This document shows, piece after piece, positions 12,181 to 24,244 of a stretch of DNA of 64,000 nucleotides; position 1 is the first letter of the stretch, and each line of letters opens with the position of its first letter. A model generated the notes under the pieces. The model was not told the origin of the DNA and ran no database searches. It saw only the letters and a program-made list of their open reading frames with translations. The position numbers and the translations under genes are program-made. Source of the DNA: Lycorma delicatula (taxonomy: Eukaryota > Arthropoda > Insecta > Hemiptera > Fulgoridae); NCBI RefSeq assembly GCF_047948215.1, contig NC_134456.1:78358515-78422514 (forward strand). Reading direction: 5' to 3'.

Positions 12181-12965
12181 TTTTTATCTACAAATAATTT
12201 TTGAAATTCCCACTAAGATTAGCCCTTTGATCGTAGAGAAAAAATGGCTGATTTAATTTTCTTATATCCTTACAACCGATAAAAAAAAAAAATTGAATCT
12301 TATATTTGGATTCATATGTATTTGTTGTGATTTTATAACTCACAAGAGTTTTTATATGGGTTTTTTTCCCTCATATATAAGATAGTAATATGAAGCATAT
12401 TTACAGTACTTGGTAATCTGTTTTAAACAAAATATGAAAAAAAAAAATTCTTTAAATGACAAGTTAACTAACAAGTTAAACAAGTTAAGCTGCTGTTGCA
12501 CTACCGATAAATACACTTACTAAAAAAAAAAATACTTTATTGATTTAGTTGATATGCATGGGCATGCAATTTTAATATTTTTGTTTAAATTAATAATATA
12601 ATCGCTCCAAAAATTGAATGCTATATTTTTAATTTATTAATTTAATGAAAATTTAAATGATAAAACAAGGGAAGAAAATGTTGGTATAGCTCCAGTAAAG
12701 TTATTTAATCTATAAATTTAACTGTTTAAATCCCCTTAATAAGTAGTTACTATATAATTAATAATTTAACTACGGAAAATAAAACAAAATAATACAAGTT
12801 TATAATTAATAATTTTATTTATAACCTTTAATACTTACTATATCAAATCAAAAAGGTTAAAATTTGTTATAATATACAAAGCAGACTGAATGCTTTGTTC
12901 ATACACAAAGCAGAAGGAATGTTTTGACCAGATTTCCGAAAAAACTTAACTAATTAACAATAACA
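12180..12965. other. AT-rich flank without recognised features
   Basis: Homopolymer-rich sequence after the reverse transcriptase relic. A direct repeat ACAAAGCAGA with a similar downstream GAATG occurs near 12876 and 12905. Nothing coding was recognised. Confidence 0.5.
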
Positions 12966-12969
12966 GTCA

Positions 12970-13090
12970 TCTCTATGACGAAGTATTAGCGTCTCGGCCT
13001 TTCATCCGGAGGTCCCGGGTTGGAATCCTGGTCAGGCATGGCATTTTCCACACGCAAAAAAATTTCCATTTCATATTCCCATGCCAAGCT
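12970..13090 (+). repeat. SINE1 copy (tRNA-derived)
   Basis: Contains the SINE1 tRNA-like head GTCTCGGCCTTTCATCC, GGAGGTCCCGGGTTGGAATC (B-box region) and CAGGCATGGCATTTTCCACA. The first bases are degraded compared with the copies at 24698 and 40207. The B box of an active copy would read GGTTCGAATCC; here it is GGTTGGAATCC. Confidence 0.85.
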
Positions 13091-14705
13091 TTCGAGCTTA
13101 TATGGTGAATTAATCATCCCAAAATAAAAAATTACAAGTGCTTTCATTTTTGTTATTTAAATTAGGTATTTTTTTAATTGTTATAATTAATAAACTTTTC
13201 CGCAAATATCAGTTTGAAATGATTCGGATCGATTTATTTATTCGTTAGGAATGATTTTACTGACCCTAAGAAAAAGAACGTAAGAAATTAGGTACCAGAC
13301 TACTGAAGTCATATTTATTTTAATAGAACAATATTTTAAATATTTTATATTTCATTTATAAGGTAAATATTGAGCCGGATTGTTCATTTGTATTAACTGT
13401 AACTGTTAACATGTTGTTCATTTGTAAGTAATCAATGCATCTAAATCAATGTGACTTTTTCTCTGTCTCATTTGTTACATCATTGTAACATGTAAACGCT
13501 TCATTAGTGTATTAATTATCGTAACGATGAAAAATCATCTATTAGATGGAGGTCACCTTAAAATCTTCTATCATAAATAATGATTATTTTTCTTCTTGGA
13601 TGAACTAAATACGGGTAACCAGTATATGCTATGTAATAAAAGCAACGTTACAAGTAACAAATAGGCTGAATTAAAGAAAAGTTAGAATAAGAAATCTTGC
13701 TTAAAAATAAAATAAATACCCAGAATACAAAATCTACAAACATGAATTAAAAATAAATAAAAAATATACCTCAAAAAAAATTGAGAGGCTGTAAACGGTC
13801 CTAAAAAATACAAATGAATCACAATAGAATCCAATAACAGCTGCGATTGAAATTGATTGATAGATTGGTTAGAGATTTAACCATAAAATGTCATATCTGC
13901 ACAGCGACCAATATAATCAATTACAGAAACAAAACAATGCTACGAATTTTCATAGATTTTTTTTTTTTTTACCGTACTTTCCGAATAAAGAATTTTAAAT
14001 AATTGATTATTTTTATATTATAAGATTTATTAAACAGCATCTTATAAAACTTATTTAATATGTGACATTGTAATAAACAATGCTTACTACTAAAACATGA
14101 AGAAAATACTTTGTTACCCATAAAAATCGGTACAGTAATTCACTGATTACATAAGTACTACATAAGGAAAACATATTAGGTACCAGTATCACTAATCATG
14201 TTGCTTTCTCTAATAATAACGATGTTATTTATTCAGTTAGTACCAATTATGAACATAATGAAAATATCACTTGTAAGATTGTATAAATTTGGATTAGTGT
14301 GTTGATAGCAACAGTATTCGGGTCAGTGGTAAAAGATTTTATTTCTTACTTTCTTTACTAAGGCTAGAATGAAACCGTTATTTTCTGGGAATAGCTGCAC
14401 GATTATTTTTTTAACAATGAGTTTTCTTGTATCAGATCACTTATTACCGTTATAGTTTTGGCTTCTGTCATAGATACTATGATAAAAATATATATTTATC
14501 TACAACGTAATATTCTGAAACTAATATGGATAACAAGAATAATGATAGAATAATGACTTTTGTAATGTGGTTTCATGTAGGAATGTTAATATTAGAAAAA
14601 TTTAGGAAAAGTCGGAAATGTTGATCTTCAAAATGAAGAGGTTTTGGTGAAGAAAAGTCTTTTAGAAAGTCGTAATAAAATTTTTAGAACTTTATTTAGA
14701 CATCT
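13090..14705. other. AT-rich sequence without recognised features
   Basis: No reliable coding or RNA signal. A few short inverted motifs around TGTTACATCATTGTAACATG (13471-13490) are noted. Open frames are short and low complexity. Confidence 0.6.
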
Positions 14706-14711
14706 AATGGT

Positions 14712-14990
14712 AACCCACCGGGTTGGTCTAGTGGTGAACGCGTCTTCCCAAATCAGCTGATTTGGAAGTCGAGAGTTCTAGCGTGCAAGTCCTAGTAAAG
14801 TCAGTTATTTTTACACGGATTTGAATTCTAGATTGTTGATACCGGTGTTCTTTGCTGGTTGGGTTTCAATTAACCATACATCTCAGGAATGGTGAAACTG
14901 AGACTGTACAAGGCTACATTCATTTACACTAATACATATCATCCTTTGAAGTATTATCTGGAAGGTAATTACTGGAGGCTAAAAACAGGA
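14712..14990 (+). repeat. SINE2 copy, near full length
   Basis: Begins AACCCACCGGGTTGGTCTAG, giving a pol III A-box-like GGTCTAGTGG, then a B-box-region GTGCAAGTCCTAGTAAAG. The unrelated body follows: TACCGGTGTTCTTTG, GGTTGGGTTTCAATTAACC, CATCTCAGGAATGG, and a tail near ACTGGAGGCTAAAAACAGG. The layout (tRNA-like head, conserved body, A-rich tail) is that of a tRNA-derived SINE. Flanking duplications were not resolved. Confidence 0.85.
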
Positions 14991-15880
14991 AAAAGAATGA
15001 AAGACATTAATGGTAGTGTGGTTAATATAGTAATATCTTCTAATATGGTAAAGGAAAAAAACTGAATTTATAAATATTAGTTACAAAACAGGAAATATAA
15101 CGGTGTTATTAGCAAAAAATAGGGGAAGTATTGGGAAGTACATCAAATCAGTTATAAATTATGAGTTTATAAAAAAATTGAATTTTTATATTAATTTTTC
15201 TTTATTAACTAATAAGTTGTAAAGTATTTAATTAAAGGGATAAAATCATACTCGTACTATAAAATTATGATATTTCAAAAAATAAGCCTCAGGAAAATAT
15301 TTTTATACAATGTCATAAAATTATAAAAATTATTAAAATGAATACACGTTTTATACTTAATCTATTTACGATTTCTATAGCATCCGACATGATAATTTTA
15401 AAGTTGGTCTACAACAAATTTGTTATAATCCGGCTTTTAGTTTCAGAGAGAACACGCATATATGCACGCACATGTTAATGCACGCAAAGTAACAACTTAG
15501 AATAATAGACTAACAAAAATAATAAAGCTAACAAAGATGGTAATTTAAAACATAAGTATCATATTCCTTGATTAATTTGTATTAGGATATCTATAATTTT
15601 TAGTTTAGAAAAGGATGCTCAACTGAAAAAACCATTGTCTAAGATTTAATATCTGTACTTGATTATTATTTTCTTAATTTTGCTTCTTTCTTCTTATTTA
15701 CATCTTTTTTCTTCTGTGCTCAGTTTTTAATAAAACATATTTAATTTAAAAAAAGAAAGAAAAAACAATGGCGCACTAAGCTAAGCTAAGAAAAAAAATA
15801 ATAAACTGGATATAATTTAAAAACGAAATAAAATTCCATCAGCTTAAACCTTGTACGGCCTTATACGAAATAATTACTAG
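14990..15880. other. AT-rich sequence without recognised features
   Basis: No gene, RNA or repeat could be supported. Confidence 0.55.
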
Positions 15881-15884
15881 CATC

Positions 15885-15992
15885 TTAGTACTAAAATTAC
15901 TAGTGATAACTGTAACTATAATTACTGAGTAGTGATAACTTGGTAACTATAACTATAATTACTGAGTAGTGATAACTATAATTACTAGTGAT
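15885..15992. repeat. Short tandem repeat, about 30-45 bp unit
   Basis: AACTATAATTACTGAGTAGT and GTGATAACT recur two to three times with a partial ACTAGTGAT at each side. The array is imperfect and short; a minisatellite is the simplest reading. Confidence 0.75.
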
Positions 15993-16084
15993 CAAATCAA
16001 AGCCTGGATCCATTTTTGATGTTTTCCCTTCCTTAATTATTCCTAGCACCTCCGATTTTAAAAAAGGGTTAATTGGTATACCTA

Positions 16085-16330
16085 GAGGAATCGGGCTCTC
16101 TGGAAATTCAATATGTCATCTTCATCAGGTCCCTGTACTTCCAGCGGTGAAAAGGCCATGCTAAGATGAGAAGCGGTAGCCTTTTTCTTCTGCTTTTTGG
16201 AGTCGCTTCTAGTCCATCCATATCCCATTCGAAGCTTTCAAGGGAGGCAATGTAGATGGAGCTCATCGGAGGTGCTTGGTGGCTTCCCATAAAGAAAAAG
16301 CCGCCAAGCTTATTCAGGGGAGAAAGATTC
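16085..16330 (-). pseudogene. Short minus-strand frame in GC-richer DNA, possible LINE ORF1 piece
   Basis: An open frame of 60 codons (16108-16290) with less biased composition than its surroundings encodes a Ser-rich start, an acidic middle and a basic KSRRKR patch. I do not recognise the family. It sits beyond the jockey-like endonuclease relic at 16722-17750, but on the side where ORF1 would not be expected, so it could be a separate element or the result of rearrangement. Confidence 0.25.
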
Positions 16331-16398
16331 TCAATGCTTTGCTTAATTATTAATAAATGCTTAATTATTAATAAACTTCAGCAGGCCTCTTAATTTTT

Positions 16399-16676
16399 AA
16401 CCCACCAGGTTGGTCTAGTGACAAATGCGTCTTCACAAATCAGCTGATTTCGAAGACGAGAGTTTTAAGGTTCAAATCCTAGTAAAGACTTTTATATATT
16501 TGAATACTAGATTGTGGATACCGGTGTTCTTTAGTGGTTGGGTTTCAATTAACCACACATCTACATCTCAGAAATGGTCGACCTGAAACTGTACAATCAT
16601 CATACAAATTATCTTCGTTTATCTTCTGATGTAATACCTTACGGTGGTTCCCGTGGTTAAACAGAAAAAGAAAAAT
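16399..16676 (+). mobile_element. SINE2 insertion with target-site duplication
   Basis: Near full-length SINE2: head AACCCACCAGGTTGGTCTAG, B box GGTTCAAATCC at 16469-16479, the GGTGTTCTTTAGTGGTTGGG body, and an A-rich tail AACAGAAAAAGAAAAA. It is flanked by AGGCCTCTTAATTT (16383-16396) and AGGCCTTTTAATTT (16677-16690), a 14-bp direct repeat with one mismatch. This is what LINE-mediated target-primed insertion leaves. The site lies beside jockey-derived sequence, so the SINE arrived later than that LINE copy or its neighbourhood. Confidence 0.88.
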
Positions 16677-16699
16677 AGGCCTTTTAATTTGATTGTCAC

Positions 16700-17750
16700 T
16701 CTGTTGAAAGATGTCCTACCATCAGGCCTCCTGTATCATTGCCACCTCCCTTGAGTAGTCCATACCTTGCCTTCCTTTATACCTCTCTTTTGGTGAGAGC
16801 CAAGCCCCTTCTTGAATTACTGAGGTTAAATACGGCGTTATATATTCAATATCCGTTGAACACTTCAACTGCGCAGGTAGAACCAGCCACTTCACCACTC
16901 TGTTAGGTATGAGCCCCAATTAGTCCACTTTTTATGAAGTACCAGAGATCTTTTTTCTTTATCACCGTAAGGCTGATGGTGAGTATGACAGTTGAGTGGT
17001 CTGATGTTGAAATATAGTTGTCCCTAACCGAAGTATAGAATGATGATGCACCCGAGGTCACGTAAAAATCCAGTAAGTCCGCCACCTTTCTTGGGTTTGA
17101 TGGCCAATACGTGGGTTTCATTCAAGAGATTACATTGAGATGCAGTTCGATAACGCAGCTCTTTAATGTTCTTTCACGCACATTTGAATGTCCAGAACCC
17201 CAATGAACATGCTTCATATTTCATTCGTTCAGCCACTACGAAATTAGAGCCCAACGTCTAAAGAATTGTTTTGAATAATTCTTTTATGTTAAATGTCAGA
17301 GATGGAGAAAGTAAATCGCAAAACACCTCATCAGCCCAAACCAATCCAGAGTTCAATTGAGGTTGCTTGAATTTGTTCTCTATTGAGTTCTGTGAGTTGG
17401 TGGTGTTTTAGTAAACTTTTAACTAATAACGCAGTTTCTTCATGTGCCCTGTCATCTGGTTCGTCTTATACACAGGATAACCTCTAAGTCGAAAGTAGTT
17501 GCGATCACTGAAACGGGTTTCAGAGATCAGGTTCACATCTAACGTATCAGTAAAGATCACAGACTCTAATTCCTTCCTTCGACAATCAAGGCCATTGATA
17601 TTCAATATGGCAATCTTGAGAAAACTGGGAATCAGCAAAGTTTGATGATTAACTTCTTCAGTAAGCCTATAAGGCTCCTCATTTGCAGAACGATGCACTT
17701 CAAGTTGGAACTTTCTCTGTTTTGCCCGTGGCATAGATATCAATGTGTAA
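16700..17750 (-). pseudogene. Jockey-like LINE endonuclease relic
   Basis: Reading the minus strand from 17743: LKIAILNINGLDCRRKELES is the start of an apurinic-type LINE endonuclease (the LNINGL motif), followed by DVNLISETRFSDR, where the usual catalytic Glu-Thr pair of the L-ISET box is preserved. After stops and frameshifts, HVHWGSGHSN (17180-17215), PTYWPSNPRKVADLLDF (17065-17115) and ISTSDHSTVILTISL (16960-17010) give the C-terminal endonuclease motifs including SDH. The domain order matches jockey-group ORF2. No reverse transcriptase follows to the left, where the sequence runs into a SINE2 insertion. Two stop-rich gaps make it non-functional. Confidence 0.85.
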
Positions 17751-17754
17751 ATAG

Positions 17755-19785
17755 ATTTTTTTTCTTATTACGTAACGAAATTTATATATATATATATATT
17801 ATATGGATAACAAAAAATAACGTAATAAGTTAATAATCGTTTTATGTTTCTCGGTAGAAGGATAAAAGTTTTAGACAAATGCCGCTGAAGTTCTACAACA
17901 TCGCTGCCAGCTCCTTTTTTTCTTCGTAAGGAGTTGTAAAAATATGATACCAATTTAAGTAGACCGCTAAAAAAAAAAAATTAAGTACAGAACAAAGAGT
18001 AATATATATTCACTGTGAAGTTTTTTATGGAATGAATGATGACACATTTTCTTACGTAAACGATTTTTGCTTTTATTTCTGAAAGTAAAATAAATCCTGA
18101 GTGAACAGAGTGGAATGTGTAGTTAATGAAACTGGAAAAGCTGTTTTGACTGCGGTGGCAAGTACAGACATACTCTTCTTCCCTTTTTATATTAAATTGG
18201 ATACAATAGTCTATCTTGTTTCAAACTATTCATTTTAATATCATTCCTTATGCATGAGTGATATTGTAAGAGTACTATATGAAATCCTTTTATGTTTAAA
18301 TTTATTTCTTAAATAAATTCGTGTCTTGGCACGACAAAATAAATAATACTATTAATACTGTAAAAACGTAAAACATTCAAACAAAAGATTTATAAATAAA
18401 ATAAGTTCATCTATAATGGATTACTTAACTTAAATAACCTATTATTCCATACAAAGGGAAAATAAATAACAAAAGTAAAACAGAGTAAAAAATAAACTGT
18501 GCCGAAAAAGTTAAAAAAATAAATAATTTTTTTTACCTTTATTTATAACAATGTAATAATTTTAGCCTGTTATTATTTGTGGACTATTTATCTTAGACAC
18601 TTGAAATTTCCTCATAGTTTAACTAACAATTTATGGATTTAGTCAAATTAATCAGGACATCATTATGAAAAACTATATATATATATATATATATAAATTA
18701 TTTTTTCCAAATTTATACCAAATTATTTATATATACCAAATTAATAATTCAAAGTTTTAATGATCTTTTAATCACTAAAGTTTTACTAATTATAAGATAT
18801 TTTATTTATCTTTGTTCACAACAATCCTTTTACACATATCGACCATCCCCTCAAACCAAAAGCAAATAATATTGAAATATTAATGAGGAAAAATAAATGT
18901 TTATCAGTAATTTAAAATATAAAGATTAAAAAGATATTAGATTAAGACATTTAGTGAAACTATATAAAAGATATCGTCAAAGCGTTTATTGAAAATCCTT
19001 GGCTTACACTCTGTTGCCTCCGCTCTTTATGAGTTATATTTTATAAATATAGTTCACTAAATACTTATTTTCAATGAACAGTAAAGTTAAGCAAAGATTA
19101 AAGATAAGAAATGTTGAACTAATTTAGTATTTGAAAAGAATCATACAGGAATTGAAGGAAGAAAAATCTGAAAGAAGTGCCGCGTTCATTCAACTTTTTT
19201 TTTTTTTAAGTTAATAACGTAACATAAAGACTGTTAAGAATCAGTTCCAACACAGATAAGAGCGTAAAATCTGTCAAACGCAACAGTCACAATCTATATC
19301 TTCCACGCAACGAAGATTCTATCGATTTGCACCTTTTTTAATAAATGTTTCGTCATATTGTCTTGAGTGAATTTTTATATATATTCGTATATAAAAAAAT
19401 TTTATTAGTTTGTATAGATAGATATTTGTAGGAATTTTTTCTCCTTATCTTTGTGTACCATGCTATGCATTTTATATATTTATATTTTTGAATTATTATA
19501 CAAGAATGATAGAAAATGTTTTAACGAAATTTGTAGAATAAATTAAATTTTAACAGCAACTAAAATTTTAGCCATGTCTTATCTAAAATTCTTATTAGAA
19601 GTCCGTTCCTTGCTTTTAAGTAATAGTATTTTTTTTTAATTCACTTTCTCCAGATACATTGCATCTAAAAAATAAACAAAATGATAATGTTGATAATTTG
19701 AAAATAATTTTCCAGGATTCATTTTAATTTACGGTATAAAAATATTAAATTAGAACTTTTAAATTTAAAAATCTTAAGTGGACCC
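17755..19785. other. AT-rich sequence with microsatellites
   Basis: (TA)n patches at 17782-17800 and 18675-18695, T and A runs, and no coding signal that I can support. Confidence 0.6.
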
Positions 19786-19789
19786 ACAT

Positions 19790-20215
19790 ACCTAGTGGAC
19801 ACCTTAAACACCTATTAAATTAAATATACACATTTTTATAAAATGAAAAGTACATATAATTTTATTTCAGTAATAACTACTGATATTTTTTATTTTTTAT
19901 TGTTATTATTGAGTTGTTGTTATTGAATAAATCAATATATTTAAATTAAAAAAAAAGAGTTAAAAAAAGTGGATGAAGTCTGATTCGAACGGATGTGCTT
20001 TCCCTTTGTAATATCCAAATATTTCATTAATTAAAATTTTAATTGTTTTTGAGTTATACGAAATAGACACATACGCACATAGACACGTCACGCCGAAACT
20101 AGTAAAAATGAATTCAGGGATGGTCAAAATGGATATTTTCGTTGAATTCGGAAAACCGACATTTTTCGCAATCACAATACTTCCTTTACTTCGTACAAGG
20201 AAGTAAACAGGACTT
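19790..20215 (-). repeat. Repeat family A, copy 3 with internal deletion
   Basis: Minus-strand copy of family A. It retains both sides: the 3' part (ACACCTATTAAATTAAAT, AATAACTACTGATATTTTT, GATTCGAACGGATGTGC on plus) and the 5' part (GTTTTTGAGTTATACGAA, CGTCACGCCGAAACTAG, GACATTTTTCGCAATCAC, AATACTTCCTTTACTTCG, ACAAGGAAGTAAA). The middle third present in copies 1, 2 and 4 is deleted. The B-box-like motif reads CGTTCGAATC on the minus strand. Confidence 0.8.
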
Positions 20216-20630
20216 TTTTTTTTTACTGACCTAAGCATATTTTAAATAAAAAATTAAAGATAAATAGAGCTCAAGATTTAAATCAAATAAAATTTGATAA
20301 AAGTATAAAAAATATTATTTGTAATTTACCTAAGGATTTTTCATTGTGGGTAATAAATAATAACGATTACCCGGTAGAAAGGTTTAAAAATTAATCTGTT
20401 AACTATAAACGCTCATGTACACGATTTCATTTGGATGATCTCCCATTTGCATGCACGGATATAATATTCTTAAATTTAAATACTATAATAATTTTTAATA
20501 GTAGCTGAAAAAAATAATTAATTAACTTTATTAATGAGTAACGGGTAAGTAGTGCTTGTTGCCTTCTATTTCTGAAATATTCAGTTCGAGACTAGAAAAA
20601 AAATTGTATTTTACTTTAATCAGTTCCTTT
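20215..20630. other. AT-rich spacer without recognised features
   Basis: Nothing recognised apart from homopolymer runs. Confidence 0.5.
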
Positions 20631-20631
20631 T

Positions 20632-20855
20632 ATCTTCGGTACCCCTTCTTTTCCTTCTTTCTCCTGTTTAGCCTCTGGTGATTACCGTTCAGATATTACT
20701 TCACAGGATGATATGTATGAGTGTAAATGAAGTCTTGTACAGTCACAGTTCGATCATTCCTGAGATGTGTGGTTAATTGAAACCCAACCACCAAAGAACA
20801 CCGGTATCCACGTTCTAGTATTCTAAACTGTGTAAATCTTCGGTACCTCTGTCTT
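20632..20855 (-). repeat. SINE2 copy, head truncated
   Basis: On the plus strand it reads from the tail (CTCCTGTTTAGCCTCTGGTG) through CTTGTACAGTCACAG, CATTCCTGAGATGTGTGGTT, AATTGAAACCCAACCACCAA and AGAACACCGGTATCCA. It ends near GTGTAAATC, before the tRNA-like head. It is therefore a minus-strand, 5'-truncated copy. Confidence 0.85.
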
Positions 20856-21670
20856 ACAGTAACCTATTCTATTTTTGGATTCCAGTTGACAGTATATCTT
20901 GTCCTGGCTTGCCTCGAAAGTTAGACTATGTAGGATGTTGCTATATTACCGTTCAAGAACACAAGAAACTAAATATAAACGTAAAAATTTCGAAATTTAT
21001 TAAAACACGAAACATGAAACATATTAAAACGTGACAGATTTTAAATAGGTGTTTAACAAAACAAAATTTTCAGTTTAACAAAGCAAAAGAATTAAATATT
21101 TTAGAAAAATGACAAACACAAAGAATTAAATAAACTCTGTTGAAATGTCCTCCACCACAATGGATACAGTACTCTGGCCAAAAAACAATGCTTTTTCTTG
21201 GCTTTTCGTATTTCAATAGAGTTGTTTTAAGTCAGGCGAACTTGGAGTAGTTAATAGGTTCATCATGTTCATAGCCACTTGTTTAATAAAAATCCCATTT
21301 AAGTGTTGTCTAACTGCTGAAAAAAAAATGTGTACATTTGTTTATTTTAATTTTATTTATCTTTTTTTTTAAATTTTGATTGCTTTTTAAAAAAATATGT
21401 AATCTTTTTTTTTTTTAATATTAAACTATTGTTTCGTTTAATACCTAGTTAAAATCTGTTACATTTTATTTTAAACAAAGTTCTAAAGTCTAATGATTGT
21501 ATTTATTTTCTGAATACTTTATTCGTACTATTATATTCAAAATCAAATTCTGTACAAATTGAATTTCAATATGTTCTGTATTTGTAACAAAATCAACGAA
21601 GTTATTTTACAGCAAATATAAAATAGTGTGTCTTTTGACCCAGTTTTTTGTGTTGTACACAAGATTTCTC
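20855..21670. other. AT-rich sequence without recognised features
   Basis: No supported feature. The last 150 bases before 21670 become slightly GC-richer as repeat family C begins. Confidence 0.5.
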
Positions 21671-21674
21671 GAAA

Positions 21675-22640
21675 GCTATTAAAAAAAATCCCTTTCGGCA
21701 CACCGTAAGGCGGAGGTAGATTCACCAGTGCTAAGTAGGTGAAAAAAATATTTTCATCGTAAAATTAACAAAAACTTCAAATTTACTCAATACGACAATG
21801 GTTGCATGTGAAAAAAGTTTCACATGTTTAGCATACGACAAGCTCCATCTTCTTACATTTCCAGCAACATTTTAGTCATCCATTGTCGTATGGATTGCTC
21901 ATATAAAAATTTCTTATAGACAAAAGTTTTCGGTAATGTTTAGAAGACTGATAACCACTTTAAATCGATTCGATAGTGTGCCTGTTAAGGGAGGTATGAT
22001 TCTTTGTTTTCTTCGAAATCCCTTTTTTTCAATCCCCTGGGCCAATGGTTGGTGACATCAAAAAAATTATTTAGAGAAGTTTTAGGCCCTTATCCAGAGA
22101 ATAGTAGGAACTTTAAACGAATTCGATATTTTACGTAATAAGAAAGTTATAGTGATATTTTGTTTATTGTTTTGGTTATCCCTTGCCGTAAGGGTTGGAC
22201 ATATCAAATATTGTTTCAGAAACACGTTTTAAGTAATGTTTAGAGGACTAACGACCACTTTAAACCGATTAGATACTGTGCCTATTAAGAAAGATACGAT
22301 TTTTCTTTTTGTCATAAACACCCGATTTTTTCCACCCCCTGGGCCAATGGTTGGTGATATAAAAAACTTTTACTTAGATATGTTTTAAGCCCTTACACAA
22401 AGAATAGTAAAAACTTTAAACTAATTCGATATTTTACTTGATAGAAAAGTTATAGCGATATTTTGATTTTTTTAAAAAGCCCTCTATTTCCACCCCAATG
22501 ATCCGATTTTGGCCGTTAACGAATTGAACAGTGATTTTGGGATTAGTTATTTTTAAGGAACAATTTGAAAGCGATTGGCGCAAAATTACGGCAGTTATTG
22601 TGTCCACAAGAAAGTGAAATTATATATATATATATATATA
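21675..22640 (+). repeat. Repeat family C, copy 1, with internal tandem duplication
   Basis: Starts at AATCCCTTTCGGCACACC and runs through CGGAGGTAGATTCACCAGTG, GTGCTAAGTAGG, TACTCAATACGACAATGG and TAGCATACGACAAGC. It then has two successive units of about 300 bp (about 21880-22179 and 22180-22479), each containing TAATGTTTAGA, ACCACTTTAAA, CCCCTGGGCCAATGGTTGGTG and AACTTTAAAC, and finally TTTTGGCCGTTAACGAA. It ends in a (TA)n tract at 22621-22640 into which a Helitron is inserted. A minus-strand copy at 27285-27965 has only one internal unit. Confidence 0.8.
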
Positions 22641-24110
22641 CTAGCTCTACCCGCCACGCTTCGCTGTGGCACATTGTGGTTGCATGGATGAGAAATGTGA
22701 AACAAAACAAAGCATACGTTTCACAGAAGTTTAATTTTGTGATACTTGTGGATATACAATATTTTTTTTTGTTTTTCCACTGTCTGCGTAGATATAAAGT
22801 CTATCTGGTATGCTGACTCGGGAACACGCAACATACAGTTGCCCATGCCAGAAGCAATCCGCATCTAAATCTAAACCACACTATTCTAAAGATTGACCTT
22901 GAGCTTTATTGATTGTGATTGCAAATGCCAATCGAATTGGGAATTGCAATCTTTTAAATTAAAATGGTGTATCGGTCGGGATTATGGGTATTCGAGGAAT
23001 GAGGACATCTTCACCTTTGAAAGGCCCCGTTAAAGTCGTTGCTTCCACTACGTTATTCATCAATTAACTGCAAATCGCGTGCCGATGCAGAGTTTTGGCT
23101 GATTAATATTCCACAACAGGATAATTGTCATTTTTTGATCGAACCGATGCTAGAATCAATCTAATGAGGAATGTTTTCCTAGTTCTTCCTGGCGCATCCA
23201 AGAAGAAGGTCCCCCAACTCCGTAATTTATCATTTGCATTATGCGATCATAAATGCCTTTCTATTATCGCGTTAATTTGGGAATGTATGATTGGACATAT
23301 GACTGAAGATCACCAATGTTGTAACTCTGTTCACGGCGTAAATCCACATCAAATGAAGCAATCGCAGCTCGGGTGGGTGCTGGCATTCCCAATTGACTAA
23401 GAACATTATTTGCAATAGCTAATCACTTGTCTTCAATATTTATCAATGCTTCGTTGTAAATGCCTTCTGTAAATTCCATGGTCAAAGTGGGATTTTCTAG
23501 GCGTACTCTATGCAAAATATCCTTAGCCATATGCGAGCGATATCTTTCCCATACCTCTGTGGGAGATGCTGGGAAGCAAGCGGTTAATATAATTGCGAAT
23601 AATGCGCGAATTTGGTTTGGTTGTGCAGTGTTGCACGCGTCATTAATACATATATGCCACTGTTGGTCGTTTTCTAATAAATTCAGAGCTTGGTGAAAGA
23701 CGCAGCTCAATCACAACACCATCACACAAAACTACCTCGATTAAAGTGAATATTTAATTCAGATTGTATAATAATCTGAATCAGATGCAAGTGGATACGT
23801 TTTTTTTTTTTTTTGTTAATAAACAATGTAATTGGGAACAGGTATTGTTTCACATGTGACTGCGGTTGTCGTTAGCTAGTATGGAGAGTGTTCCCCTCGC
23901 TTCCGGCAGATGGCGCGGTCACTGGTACACAGCTGACCGTTAAAAAAACTGTTTTCTCGCGGTCGCGGGTATGTGACTGATGCGAAAAATAGATAAAAAC
24001 AATCTTTGATGCGGGTTATATATCGTTCTAAAATTTAAGCTAAATCGGTGCAGAACATTTTGAGTTTTTGAATCGTACACAAACGAACTTTATATTTTTG
24101 TATATAAAGA
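22641..24110 (-). mobile_element. Helitron, internally deleted, both termini visible
   Basis: On the minus strand the element starts TCTTTATATACAAAAATATA at 24110 and ends with the hairpin GCCACAGCGAAGCGTGGC (plus 22653-22670), eight further bases and CTAG (22641-22644). Helitrons classically start TC, end CTRR after a short hairpin, and insert between A and T without target duplication. Here the minus-strand flanks are A on the 5' side and T on the 3' side, as expected. The interior carries helicase relics (see the pseudogene entry). At 1,470 bp it is far shorter than an autonomous element, and the Rep nuclease half is missing. Confidence 0.88.
22735..23715 (-). pseudogene. Helitron PIF1-like helicase relic
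   Basis: Minus-strand translation gives two blocks. Block one (23710 to about 23240) reads FHQALNLLENDQQWH, IRALFAIILTACFPASPTEV and, in a shifted frame, QLGMPAPTRAAI, as found upstream of the helicase domain in animal Helitron proteins. Block two (about 23090-22745) gives NSASARDLQL, IPIIPTD-like remnants and, near 22740-22870, DCFWHGQLYVACSRVS, the C-terminal motif of PIF1-family helicases. The Walker A and B ATPase motifs that should lie between them are missing, so the helicase core is deleted. Several stops and frame changes are present. In an intact element this protein would unwind DNA during rolling-circle transposition. Confidence 0.85.
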
Positions 24111-24244
24111 TTTGTAGGCTGCGAACAAAAGCCCTTAAGTCGTGCCAAAAAACACATCATTTTAAATGCTTATAAAAGCAGAGTAATGCTTACAAATTAT
24201 AGAATAATGAAACGGCGTTGATTTCAGATGTTAATAAACTGCTA

